This document shows positions 9,872 through 19,775 of a stretch of 64,000 bases of DNA, one piece after another; position 1 is the first letter of the stretch; every line of letters starts with the position of its first letter. The notes under the pieces are model-generated. The model was not told where the DNA came from and did not search any database. It saw only the letters and a program-made list of their open reading frames with translations. The position numbers were made by a program, and so were the translations under genes. Source of the DNA: Isoetes taiwanensis (lineage: Eukaryota; Streptophyta; Lycopodiopsida; Isoetales; Isoetaceae); contig JAJEKV010000002.1 in the NCBI GenBank assembly GCA_021234155.1, positions 3,674,586 through 3,738,585 on the forward strand. Reading direction: 5' to 3'.

Positions 9872-11159
9872 TCGGCAAAAAAGTTCACAGGAAATTATTT
9901 GCTTTACAGAGCAGGTTCATTGTTCCTTTTATGTGGGATTCCAATCCAAGAGTCTAAAGTCATCTAGCATTCCCAACATTGTATTATTAGGTCATGCCTA
10001 TATGAGGTTTTCTTAAGCACAAAATACTTGTTAAATATGAATCGGTGATGTCAAAAACAATTATTTTAATCAAGTTGCAGAGTTGTTGGCAGTAAAACAG
10101 AAAATAGGTGCTTGGATTTGACAATGGTCTTTTATTGAGATCCCTTGATACTGAGCCGTCGAATTTGGAACACTGCCCGTTTTGAGAAAGCCCTGAATCA
10201 TTGGTTGAGTCCACAGTTCTCATTTGGACTGCAAATGCTTTGAATTTCAATCTGAGCTGTTTAGGTGCCAATCTGGGTGTCATATTGCAGTCTTCAGTCT
10301 CCAGGGAGTGCAGAATTTTGATATTTTTACCAATTAGGAGTTGTGCCCTGCGTTGCTATTATAAGCAATGATTTATGTGCTCTTTGAGAAGCAAAAGTAT
10401 CATAGCTCATTTGATAAAATTTAATGAAGTTTAAGACTTGAAGTTTGATATGTATGAGATGTTTCCTTGCTTGACCCATCCTCTTTGCTTCTTCTGTTGG
10501 AGCATGTCCAACTACTGTGTCATAGAGAAGCGGATGCTTATACTTAATTGGAAGAACTATTTTGTAGCCACCAAATTCTTTTAGATATAATATGTTTGTA
10601 TGAACTTGTACAAAAAAAGCTGCCAAGTAGTGAGTTGGGCAATAAGTAGTTCTTGCTTGAGCCCAAGTATGCATGCTAGTAGAAGGTGCACATAACGGCA
10701 GCTAACATGGGCTGACCGGATAATTTTTGCAATGTGCAGCATGCTCGTAAGTTATTGGCTATCATGCGGGACTAAAGTTCACATATGCGAAAAGGTTGGG
10801 AATTTCATCGAACCATTTTCATCTTTTGTCGACAGAATTTGCAAGAGAATGGAGTGGCTCCTTTCGTGCAGATAATGGAACATATAACACAAGGAGCATT
10901 CATGCTGTCCAAAAGCCTGACTCTGCTGTGCCCAATATGAATCTGTACATGCTTCAATAGAGTATCTAGAATTTCGTAACATACTCTTCAAACCAACTAT
11001 TCCAGTCTTGTTTCTCTGACATCACCAAACCATTACATGCTACTAGCAATGGTGCTCCAGAATGTTTAGCATTTTCTTTAAATGCTGATGCATTGTACCT
11101 TGTGTCACAATGATTGTACGTTAGAAGAGACCCACTTAAATTGTTTGTGAGTCACCCCC
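9872..11159. other. SMO1 3' flank and unassigned DNA
   Basis: The first few hundred bases presumably hold the 3' UTR. The open frames seen (such as 10,327-10,674 minus) resemble nothing recognisable and show no splice structure. Confidence 0.3.
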
Positions 11160-12100
11160 CGTATTATTGAAGCCCAGACCACATAGGTCAGATGGAATTG
11201 TTTGTATCACTGAACATACTCCAGGGAAGATCCAGTGTTTCTATAAGCTTAAGATTCCCAAATGGGTGAGGTATTTCTCTTCTGAATTTTTTAGGGGACA
11301 AGTTCAATTGCCTGAGTACTGCAAGCTTACTCAACTGCCAAGGAATGGATGCATTAAAATTATTGTTGGGCTGATGAGAAACACCCTTCCAGTTAATAGT
11401 GATCTCAGAAAATAACTGAAACTTAGAATTAATGATCAATAAAGTCTTAACAGATCTTCCGGCAAGCTGCCTGTAAGTTTATTCTTTGATAGGTCCCATG
11501 AAGTCAGGTGACATTTCTCTGTTGAGGTAGTTGATATAGTCCCAAGTAATGGAGAGTCCAACCCAAGAGATATTCTGCCTTTGCTTGTATTTTTGTGCAG
11601 ATCCAAGAGGATTAAAGACTTGATTGAGATTGCTCAGAGCTGGGAAATTACCTGTCAACCAATTTTCTGCGAGGTCTGATTGAATGAGAGCAGTGAGATT
11701 AGCAAGCTCATTTGGCACATGACCGATCAAACTATTATTGACTATTAGCCTGCACAGAGAGCAGGGGGTTACGTAGTTGAGATGGGATATTGCCTATCAA
11801 ATAATTAGAAGAAAAATCCAGCATAGCTCCACTGGAATATCACCTGTTAGTGCATTAGAATGCACAGAAAAATATTGCAGAGAGGAGCAGTTGGTGAAAC
11901 GTGGTATTTATTCGGATAAGCTATTATTTCTAGGCATCAATGCTGAGAGAGGAGATTGCATAAGGAATATTACCAGTGAGCCCGTTATACCGAAGATACA
12001 AGTCTGTAAGAGCAGGACATTAGCCTAACTCACTTGGTGTATTCTTTAACAAGTTATTGTAAGAAAGATACAATCCAGAAAGAGGACATTTCTGTTCAGA
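11160..12100 (-). pseudogene. Leucine-rich repeat receptor-like protein, LRR relic
   Basis: Minus-strand frames read as a run of plant extracellular LRRs from high to low coordinates: LSGLYLSYNNLLKNTPSELG, then CPALTDLYLRYNGLTGNIP, NCSSLQYFSVHSNALTGDIP, IGHVPNELANLTALIQSDLA, ENWLTGNFPALSNLNQVFNP, and finally IPWQLSKLAVLRQLNLS and FGNLKLIETLDL. These follow the L-x2-L-x-L-x2-N-x-L-x-G-x-IP pattern of LRR receptor kinases. Several stops and frame changes break the run, and no signal peptide or continuous ORF exists. It probably comes from the same source as the kinase-tail pieces at 12.40-12.99 kb, but those lie upstream in the reading direction, so the order is rearranged. Confidence 0.8.
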
Positions 12101-12130
12101 TGCAGATTAGATTCTTATTTTGGACATTTT

Positions 12131-12245
12131 AGTTCAAGGATTGCCATGATGCAGATAATATAATGTGACATTACATTATATTATCTGCATCATGGCAATA
12201 ATGTGACATTACATTATATTATTGCATCATGGCAATCCTTGAACT
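12131..12245. repeat. Complex palindrome, first copy
   Basis: The outer arms AGTTCAAGGATTGCCATGATGCA and their reverse complement (ending at 12,245) enclose AT-rich ATAATATAATGT-type sequence. Part of one arm is duplicated inside. It is the expanded version of the cleaner palindrome at 12,607-12,684. Confidence 0.75.
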
Positions 12246-12395
12246 CAAAAGAGCATAAAGGGGTTCTGTGCCCCACATTCACATGCCAAAGCTAGTAAGA
12301 AAGCATGCGTAATAACATCAATCTGCCCATCTTTCACTAGTTAAATCAACTGTCGTAAAAGCAAACTTGAATGAACCAGAAAGAAGTTTACTTCA

Positions 12396-12500
12396 CTTGT
12401 TTTGGTCACCGTGAATAAATTTTTCTAAGCGTTTTGCTCTGGATTTTTTGTTGTCAAAAGTCATCAACTCAAGAGCTTTAATAACCTCCTGTAACATTTC
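12396..12500 (-). pseudogene. Kinase C-terminal tail relic, first tandem copy
   Basis: The minus strand encodes RYEMLQEVIKALELMTFDNK and following residues, ending in a stop. This resembles the end of a receptor-kinase domain, where R-P-x-M-x-EVV-x-ALE is typical. It is a fragment only. Confidence 0.55.
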
Positions 12501-12606
12501 ATATCTCACTTGGTATATTCTTTAACGGTTATTGTAAGAAAGATACAATCCAAAAAGAGGACATTTCTGTTCAGATGCAGATTAGATTCTTATTTTGGAC
12601 ATTTTT

Positions 12607-12684
12607 AGTTCAAGGATTGCCATGATGCAGATAATATAATGTAATGTCACATTATATTATCTGCATCATGGCAATCCTTGAACT
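12607..12684. repeat. 78-bp near-perfect palindrome (36-bp arms, 6-nt loop)
   Basis: The arms 12,607-12,642 and 12,649-12,684 are exact reverse complements around the loop AATGTC. The outer part is mixed sequence and the inner part is TA-rich. It could extrude as a cruciform, or fold as RNA if transcribed. The corresponding site in the second 22-kb copy (about 35,060-35,135) is garbled. Confidence 0.9.
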
Positions 12685-12853
12685 CAAAAGAGCATAAAGG
12701 TTCTGTGCCCCACATTCACATGCCAAAGCTAGTAAGAAAGCATGCGTAATAACATCAATCTGTCTATCTTTCACTGCTTCCTGAATTTGTGTATTAAGCA
12801 GTTAAATCAACTGTCGTAAAAGCAAACTTGAATGAACCAGAAAGAAGTTTACT

Positions 12854-12990
12854 TCACTTGTTTTGGTTGCTGTGAATAAATTTTTCTAAGCGTTTTGCTC
12901 TAGATTTTTTGTTGTCAAAAGTCATCAACTCAAGAGCTTTGATAACCTCCTGTAACATTTCATATCTTGGAAAAGGGTCTAATCGGAGAA
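12854..12990 (-). pseudogene. Kinase C-terminal tail relic, second tandem copy
   Basis: The minus-strand frame reads LRLDPFPRYEMLQEVIKALE, then LMTFDNKKSRAKRLEKF, and ends at a stop. DP-x2-R-x-x-M-x-EV-x-KALE matches the final helix of LRR receptor-kinase domains, where R-P-[ST]-M-x-E-V-V is usual. The expected RP is RY here. No catalytic kinase motifs are found nearby, so this is a truncated piece. Confidence 0.6.
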
Positions 12991-12999
12991 TAATAGTAC

Positions 13000-15960
13000 A
13001 TCTAAAACAAAAAGTCCGATCGATCGAGTTGAAGGCCCCTACCGCTTCTATCCCATCGTTGATCGAAATGTGTGCAATTGCACACAACATTCCTTGAAGT
13101 GGAGTTTAGCAAGGCCTCTATTCCAGACAGCATAAAGTTTAAAATTGCAGAGCCATATTGGAAACCTAGCAGGGGTCCAATTTTGGGACAATGGTGGCCA
13201 TTGATAATCTGCTAACACAAGGTTCCTCTCCAAATTCCAGGTACTTGGGTCTTGCTCAAGGAACCTACTGTACCTCTATGTTCATGAGCTTCAATGCTGT
13301 GTTTCAGGTATATATACAATGACTCCATTAGCTTCCATGGTGCCCCAAAGTATACAGACAAATCTAGAGAGCTTGTTGTTGTGGGTGGAATTGGTTTTAT
13401 GTATGGGGAACAGTTAGGGATTTGATTCTCGCCATTGCCGGGGGGTTCCCCGCTGACCGGGAGATAGCCGGAGCCGGTCTCCCACCGCGGGCGTATCGGT
13501 GGTCGCCGGCCGCGGGCCCTCCCCGGCCGTGGGTGTATGGGGACCAACTGCGCTCCCCCACAAAATAGAAGTTGGGGAGTCGATTTGGCTTCGCTTACAT
13601 TATGTTTAAATTTAGAGATTGTAGCGTAAAAAACGAGCCCGCAACAAAAATTTTGAGATTTGGGTCTTCGTGAGCTTGCAAGCAGAGAAAGCGCTCGCTC
13701 GCCCAAAGCTCCATTGCCATATCCGGAAGCTTCAAAACCTGCCATTTTTCAAAGAAACCTTCCCTATTCCCTCGCCCTCAAATAGACTTTTGTTCCCATA
13801 CAATGAGGAGCCGGATCAAAGAAACGAGATTTTGCTATGGCGGTTTCTAAAATTTTGAAGACAAAAACGTAAGAAACGTAAAACAGGGTTTTGTGGTATG
13901 ATTTTTGCCCTCTTTCTTGGCTCTTTGTCGCCATATCCAGAATCTAAGTCTTCTTCTCGGTTCCATCTACGTACCAGGCGTAATATCAGCCCTACATCCG
14001 TAAGCTTCTCGCAACTATATCCGTGGCTCGTGTTTCATATCGGGTTTCTTCCAATCGACAATCACCGGTTGTTTTGGTTTTTTTACCGATGAGCGGAAAG
14101 CTCATCCCCGACTTCCATTCCGTTGATGGATAGGAGGGACACGCATGGCATAACGCATTTCCTAATCCAACTTCTATTTTGTATGCTCAAGGTATTGCTA
14201 CTATTTCCACTTTCTCTTTCTCAAAATGGTCTTTATTCATTTGACAGTTCAAATCCATCACCTTTAGATTTCATATTCAATAAAGGATCGGGTTATTATC
14301 TCTCATAATGTTTGCACAATAAAAAAGCGTATGTTTATAACCTATGATTTCTGAAGGTTTTTTAGGGTATTCATATCGTATAATGCTGATGCTGGCATGC
14401 TGGATTTGAAACCGAAGCAGTATTGGCGGCTATGGCATTTTAGTTAGAAGGTTTAGGGCCAAAGCGTCCGGATGCAGTCGACTATGGCGGCTCCGTTTTT
14501 GTTTTTGTTGTTGGCTATGGCAGCTATGGTTATGGCAGCAGGCTATGGTGGCTATGGTGGCTCCGCTTTTGTTTTTGTTGTAGGAACTATACTGTGACAG
14601 GCTACGGTAATAGTTGGGACGCTCGAAATCAGGTATTTGTGGTCGAAAAATAGGGGCCATGGCTTGAAATTTCTTCTTGGGCACAAAACCCTGCTTGTTC
14701 CGGCATGATTTAGGCCTGGCAGACGGCGACCAGCGAACGTCATTCTAATTTGGTTTTGGCCCGCCCATCTATTTATATCGCTGGATTTTGATGATGTGCC
14801 AAGCCGTTCAGGCTACCCTTGCAACTTCTGCAACTGGGGTGTAGGGGTGTGAAGAAACCGCCAGATAACTCTGCGGAGAAAATCCTCGGCTTCAATATTT
14901 GAGTTTTAAATCTTTGTGTGCCTAAAATTAAAGAAGAATAGGTTCCTGTGTGCTTGAATAGTTCAGCTTTTGATGTTTCTGTAGCTAAATTCGAAGCAAT
15001 TCACGAAATGGGTTCCAATTTGACGATAACTTGAAGCTTTCTAGGCAAGATTATCGGCAAGTTCTCAAGCAGAACTGCATGTAATGCTATGTTTTGTTGG
15101 TGGAAGGCTCAAGCTGTTTTTGTTTGCGCAGAGATGGCAAAGATAGGTAGGACACACTTCTTCAAACAAAAACATCTAATGTCTTTGCCTTTCCTTTCAA
15201 TCTCTATTTTTTCCTGTTTTGCATTGAATCTGACCGTTTTAGCACACACCCATATCAAATTTTTATTGTATAGTTTTCTAGGAAATATTAGGCGGCCCGT
15301 TTGTGCAAGAGCAAGTTGAGCCTGCAATTCCATGAAGCCATCACTGGCAGGTCTGTGCTGCATGTATCATGTCAGGAATTAAATTGGATTGTGAAGCTCC
15401 AGATAAGGTAGTCGGAGACGTCCTCTTCGTGGCATTCCAGGTAAGGCCTGAGCATTGGATTGGAACTGGAGTTCGATTCCCCAGGTTCATGTCATGTTGG
15501 AATGATGTTGCTTTGTTTGAGTTATGCAGTTCTACATTGTATTAGTATGACACATGGTGTATACTGTACAGATGGAAGTATACTATTTTAACCCATGTTG
15601 TGTGGCTTTCTAGAGCCCCCTTTAAATCGGGTCAACAGGGGCCCCCAGAAAGGCTCCAGATAGGCGAACATGATGTTTGGAGAGGGAATATCCTAGGGCG
15701 ATCCAAGGGCCCCGAAAAAATAATATACTTGCCTCTAAGATATGATAATGCATCACCTAATATGAATATGAAATGCATATCACTGTAGAATTAGTGGCCT
15801 GATGGTGACTAAATTTAGTCCAGGCATATTCTAATAATATTATTTATTTAAATTTAGCTGCCATGGAATTTAAGCAGCATAAATTGATAAAATATGAAGA
15901 CATAGAAATTAGCGCTTGCAACTTATTCCATATCCATTCACTTTTCCCCTTCATAATTGC
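13000..15960. other. Unassigned, partly GC-rich DNA (copy 1)
   Basis: A GC-rich patch lies at about 13,430-13,560, and GGCTATGG-type repeats at about 14,480-14,570. The open frames, for instance 13,212-13,745 minus, match no family I know. The whole stretch recurs at about 35.4-38.3 kb. It is probably transposon sequence of unknown class. Confidence 0.35.
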
Positions 15961-16189
15961 ATTGCTCTTGATATGCACCTTTTTCTGCAATATCTGTATG
16001 CAACCCATTGATAATATTGTTACTCTATGCTAAAGGATTGTGTTAGACTTAGTGCATACTTTTACGGGAAAAATATTGGCTCCCCTATTGGGGTTGGATG
16101 CTACAAAACCACGAGTCAAATACCTAGCTTGTGTACTTTATGCGTCGAATACTATAACCGTGATTTACTTATTATGTTTGTTGTAGTAA

Positions 16190-16265
16190 TGCTCCTTAGC
16201 ACAGTTGGCTAGTGCGTTGGATTTTGATCTCCCTTGCATAGGTGCGGGCCCAACTTTTGTCGTTT
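16190..16265 (+). mobile_element. tRNA-derived head (SINE-like) remnant
   Basis: GCTCCTTAGCACAGTTGGC and the following A box TGGCTAGTGCG (16,206-16,216) look like the 5' half of a tRNA. The B-box region (GCGGGCCCAACTTTT) is decayed and no acceptor stem closes. It is best read as a SINE head or a tRNA pseudogene. It is repeated near 38,590-38,665. Confidence 0.4.
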
Positions 16266-16868
16266 TTGTTGTTGTTGGGGTATTTGATTTGTGCAATATT
16301 TTTGTAGGTATTCGACTTCACAACACCCATGCTGAATCTACGAGCTTACTAACAAGCATGCCGAATCTACGAGCTTAATACCCCATATTTGGTATACGCC
16401 TTGCAAAATAGTAGCCAATCTACATGTCTAATACCTATTTAGAATCCAACCCATGATTGGGAGCAATGGAAGCATCATAAGTTTTATTGACTTCAAATAC
16501 ATAAAGTTTTATTCATAAGTTTTATGTAAATGAATATTTTCTTCTTACATCAAGCACATGTTTAGTAGTACATCTTTCGGGTAGGGTGTCCATAAACAAC
16601 CAAAGAATTGGAAAATTGCCATAATTTTTAGGCTCGAGCTCGTTTTTGCCGTACTTGGGCTCGTTGGAAAGCTTGCATAGATCTTTCCAACAATATGTGC
16701 TTTGGTGGGTTTCTTCCTGTAGTTAAGTGTCAGATTTGGTTTGATAAATTCCGGCTACCTCACCTCATTGCCATCTTCGGGTGTTCTCTCAAATGGTATA
16801 CAGTAGACATGCCTAGTGATTCTATGCCTCGTGTAGTTGCTACAGATAATAGTGATAGTGTTTGTAAA

Positions 16869-16914
16869 CCCCCTCCCCCCTCCCCTCCCTCCCCTCCCTC
16901 CCCTCCGTCCCCCC
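16869..16914 (-). repeat. C-rich/G-rich tract with G-quadruplex potential
   Basis: The plus strand is almost pure C and T in CCCT runs, so the minus strand carries many GGG runs with 1-3 nt spacers. It sits just upstream of the LINE ORF1 start. The second copy (39,265-39,300) is a cleaner CCCT repeat of different length. Confidence 0.7.
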
Positions 16915-17774
16915 GATGTGGTTCCATCCCCCACATTACTATGGAGGCCTGGAAATTCAGTTAATATGGTAAGAAGAAAATGCTTTAGTGATTGGATTAA
17001 GAAAGATTTGTCTTTTGCCACTTCTTCTTCTTGTGCGTTAGGAGCTATTAATTTGACGATCCAAGATAATAAGAAAGATATTGGTTCCCTTTTGAATGAG
17101 CTTCAAGCAAGAGAGGCTCAACTTAATTTTCAATTACGATATATTTTACCAAGCTGATTTATGTAGAAACACCCCCTTAAAGCTTCTGGATATATTGTGG
17201 GAAAGATTGGAGATGATCTACATAATAAGTGCGCAGTGGCGACTTTATGTCATTTGGAGTTGTGGGCTGCTATCCTGGTGTTTATTGGATGCTTGGAAAC
17301 TTGGATACTGGTTAACAGGTCACCTTCAAAGAATTAGTCTTCCCGTAAGCACTCACTTCACCCCCTCTGTTATTGATGAAGCAAATATTTATGTGTCACT
17401 TCCCTTATGCATGTAACAATTGTGGTTTCTATTGATCCATCACCTCCTAAAGAGATGCATGAACTTGTTTTCGATGATGCTACTAGACCTAAATTGCAAT
17501 CAATTCAATTAGAATAAGAGCGTAAAGAAACAGATCAGGCAGGATGGACTAAAGTGAAAAAAGCTGTGAGAAATAAATATGGTCAATCTATAAATCAAGT
17601 TATGTCTGCGGAGGATACACATAGAAGGGTAGAGTGAAGAGGAGGCTCTTCCTCACCAGTAGAGAAACATAGTGAAGGGGCGAGGTGCTGGGGGTTGAGG
17701 GGCAACAAGGAGGGGCTCTCAGCCACACAACATATGGAGAGAGTGGAGCAGAGAGGAGGCTCTCCTTCTGATAT

Positions 17775-18210
17775 AGTTTGGAGGTCCATGGGGACCGTTC
17801 GAGTGAATCTTGGGGAGGCAGCATCTAATTATCATATATAGAGGGTCAAATCTCAACATCTAGACGCTTTTGCCTAGTTAGTTGGGGCACAATAGTTAAG
17901 GTGTTGTATCAAATGGTATCAGAGTAGGGTCTTGAATTCGAGTCTTCATGGGAACACCCCAATTGGTTAACTAGTTAAGGCAGATGATATACGTCCTTAT
18001 CAATTGCAAAAGATCCAAAGTTCAACTCCTCAGCGATGAATCGAAGATGAGCATTCTAAGAGGGGGAGGAATTGGTATGGAGGTTCATGGTGACCACTCG
18101 AGTAAATCTTGGGGAGCAACACCTAATTATCACATATATAGGGTCAAATCCTAATGTTGCTTCTGTCCAGCATGTTGCGGCATGATAATTAAGGTATCGT
18201 ATCACCTCCA
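17775..18210 (+). repeat. Two diverged direct repeats of about 150 bp with Pol III-like boxes
   Basis: Sequence at about 17,770-17,925 (GGAGGTCCATGGGGACC..., CTAATTATCATATATAGAGG, AATAGTTAAGG) recurs at about 18,070-18,210. The first unit is followed by an A-box match TAGTTAAGGTG (17,893-17,903) and a B-box-like GAATTCGAGTC (17,934-17,944). This suggests an old SINE-type insertion inside the LINE. The same arrangement occurs at about 40.15-40.58 kb. Confidence 0.45.
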
Positions 18211-18854
18211 CCAAAAAATGACTTGCACAATGGAAAGGTGGAACAGGAAGGAGGCTCAATATTTAGGACTTTTTGGGGGCAGATCCTCTAGTAGAGTCTA
18301 ATGATGTTGATGTATTAGACATGCAGGCAGTGAGCATGGAAGTGGAACATACCAACTCAAGACCATGAACATTTTGTCGTGGAATGCTGTGGTGTCGCTT
18401 TTTTCCCGAGTAAAACGAGCAGGTAGTCTCTTTATTTGTCGAAAATTTTCATGGATTTTTATTGCGTTGAAGAACATTAGTATTGTAGAGTTGATGGCTT
18501 CCATTATGGGTTATAAGTACAATGTTCTAATTGCAAGAGCTGACTGAGCTAAAGCTGAGGTCCTCATTGCTTGGATGTCTTCTATCGATGTTACATTACT
18601 CAGATTGATAGGTTTGGTCATTATATTATTACTAAATGGCAGGATAAGAGTTGAGCATAATGATTATGTTTGCCCAATTCGTTTGGTATTTGGGGAGGGT
18701 ATTCTGGCAATGGTGGGGACTAAGATTCTGGTATTGTATTGTATTCAAAATGGTATGTTTGTGCAGTGTGAGAGCCGCTTTTATTTGTTGGCGGGGTCAA
18801 GTTTCTATTTGGGTGATGCTTGTGCTTTTTTTTAAGTGAGCTCAATAGCTTAAA

Positions 18855-19560
18855 AAAAAAAATTGGCGCTTTTTTTAGGGCGGATGAGAAGGACGCCCCT
18901 TCTTTTTGGCGTGGGCAAAATGGAGGAGAGGCGTGCAAAAAAGGCAAACGCCAGGGGAGGTCCGGGCTGGTTGTGTGTTGAAGCAGACCGCATGGTGACT
19001 TGAGGAGCCGCATTGCCCTCGACCGGTGACAGTGGCCCGAAGCTGTACTTAGCCGATTCCATCCGGTGGTGATTCGATTTGTGTGCGTGTCGATGGCGGG
19101 CCGCGGGCGGGAGCCAAGATGATATCAAGGAGGCGATCCGCAGCTCGGTTTGGCCTCGAAACTCACCGGAATAGGTTCAGAGGGTTGACCAAGGAAATAG
19201 GGCCACAAAGAATCGAAGGGGCCATAGCCGCCATAATCTGAGGTGCAGATCCGGCAAAGAACCTAAGCCGATATGCACCAAAGTAGCTTAAAATTAGTCT
19301 CGAGGGTGTCGGCAATCGTACCTCGGCGTCGATTTGCATGTTAGAAGCCCCCATTCCGGGCAATTCATAGTCAGTTCTTCGGGTTCCGTAATTTTTTATT
19401 TTTTTTTGTTTTTGGCACGAACCATTGGTTCGCTTTTTGCACCATTGAAACTTCTTCGTGGTGTGCGGTGGAAAAATTAAGGGCCCTTTGATCCAGAATA
19501 TTCCCGATCGATGGTCCAGAAAACAAGATATAAACATCCCATTAAGTTAATAATATCATT
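18855..19560. other. GC-rich block between LINE endonuclease and Helitron (copy 1)
   Basis: CpG-rich sequence begins after an A-run. Its longest frame (19,163-19,537 minus) is not recognisable. It interrupts the LINE together with the Helitron, so it is a separate insertion or a non-LINE part captured there. The counterpart is at 41.22-41.91 kb. Confidence 0.4.
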
Positions 19561-19775
19561 TGATAAAAATGTATTGCATTATCAACCCTTTTAATTTGGG
19601 ATTTTCAGGTTTGATAAAAAACTTTTTTTGGAATTGTTTTTAAGTTATTTTCCTAAGGTTTTGAGGAATTTGTTAACCGGCAAAAAATTCCGATCTTCCA
19701 AAAATATTGTTTATTTGGTTTCTTGGGTTTAGGATTGAGCATGCATGCCACGAAGCCTCGCCATCCATATATCTA

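Larger units (their letters stand above)
12031..12990. repeat. Tandem duplication of about 475 bp spanning LRR and kinase relics
   Basis: The sequence from about 12,031 (CTCACTTGGTGTATTC) is repeated from about 12,507 (CTCACTTGGTATATTC). It carries the same order of features in both units: LRR end, palindrome, a CAAAAGAGCATAAAGG stretch and the kinase-tail relic. The second unit has a short extra segment near 12,775-12,800. The divergence is low, so the duplication is recent or an assembly artefact. Confidence 0.8.
16690..18853 (+). mobile_element. L1-like LINE, 5' part: ORF1 and start of endonuclease (copy 1)
   Basis: A C-rich leader (16,869-16,914) precedes frames beginning MVRRKCFSDWIKKDLSFATS at 16,966. 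Later frames give GYIVGKIGDDLHNKCAVATL, a possible zinc-knuckle remnant (ACNNCGFY) and ERKETDQAGWTKVKK, all like plant L1 ORF1 (gag-like) proteins. At about 18,365 MNILSWNAV opens the apurinic-type endonuclease of ORF2 (the usual motif is ILSWNCRG). Endonuclease sequence continues to FLSELNSL at about 18,853 and then stops abruptly. Stops and frameshifts are frequent. Reverse-transcriptase sequence of apparently the same element resumes at 24,038 after a Helitron, although part of the endonuclease and the early RT are missing. The second copy is at about 39.06-41.22 kb. Confidence 0.7.

Noticed and set aside
14460-14590. GGCTATGG repeats suggesting a glycine/tyrosine-rich protein
   Set aside because: The run is short, interrupted by stops, and altered in the second copy. 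No start codon or domain context.
16190-16265. Possible tRNA gene with TTG-like anticodon loop
   Set aside because: Good A box but decayed B box and no closing acceptor stem. The second copy is also degenerate.
17914-17924. TGGTATCAGAG, like the initiator-tRNA primer-binding site of LTR retrotransposons
   Set aside because: No flanking LTR ends, polypurine tract or pol domains of an LTR element nearby. Surrounding frames belong to a LINE, and the site is followed by a B-box-like motif.
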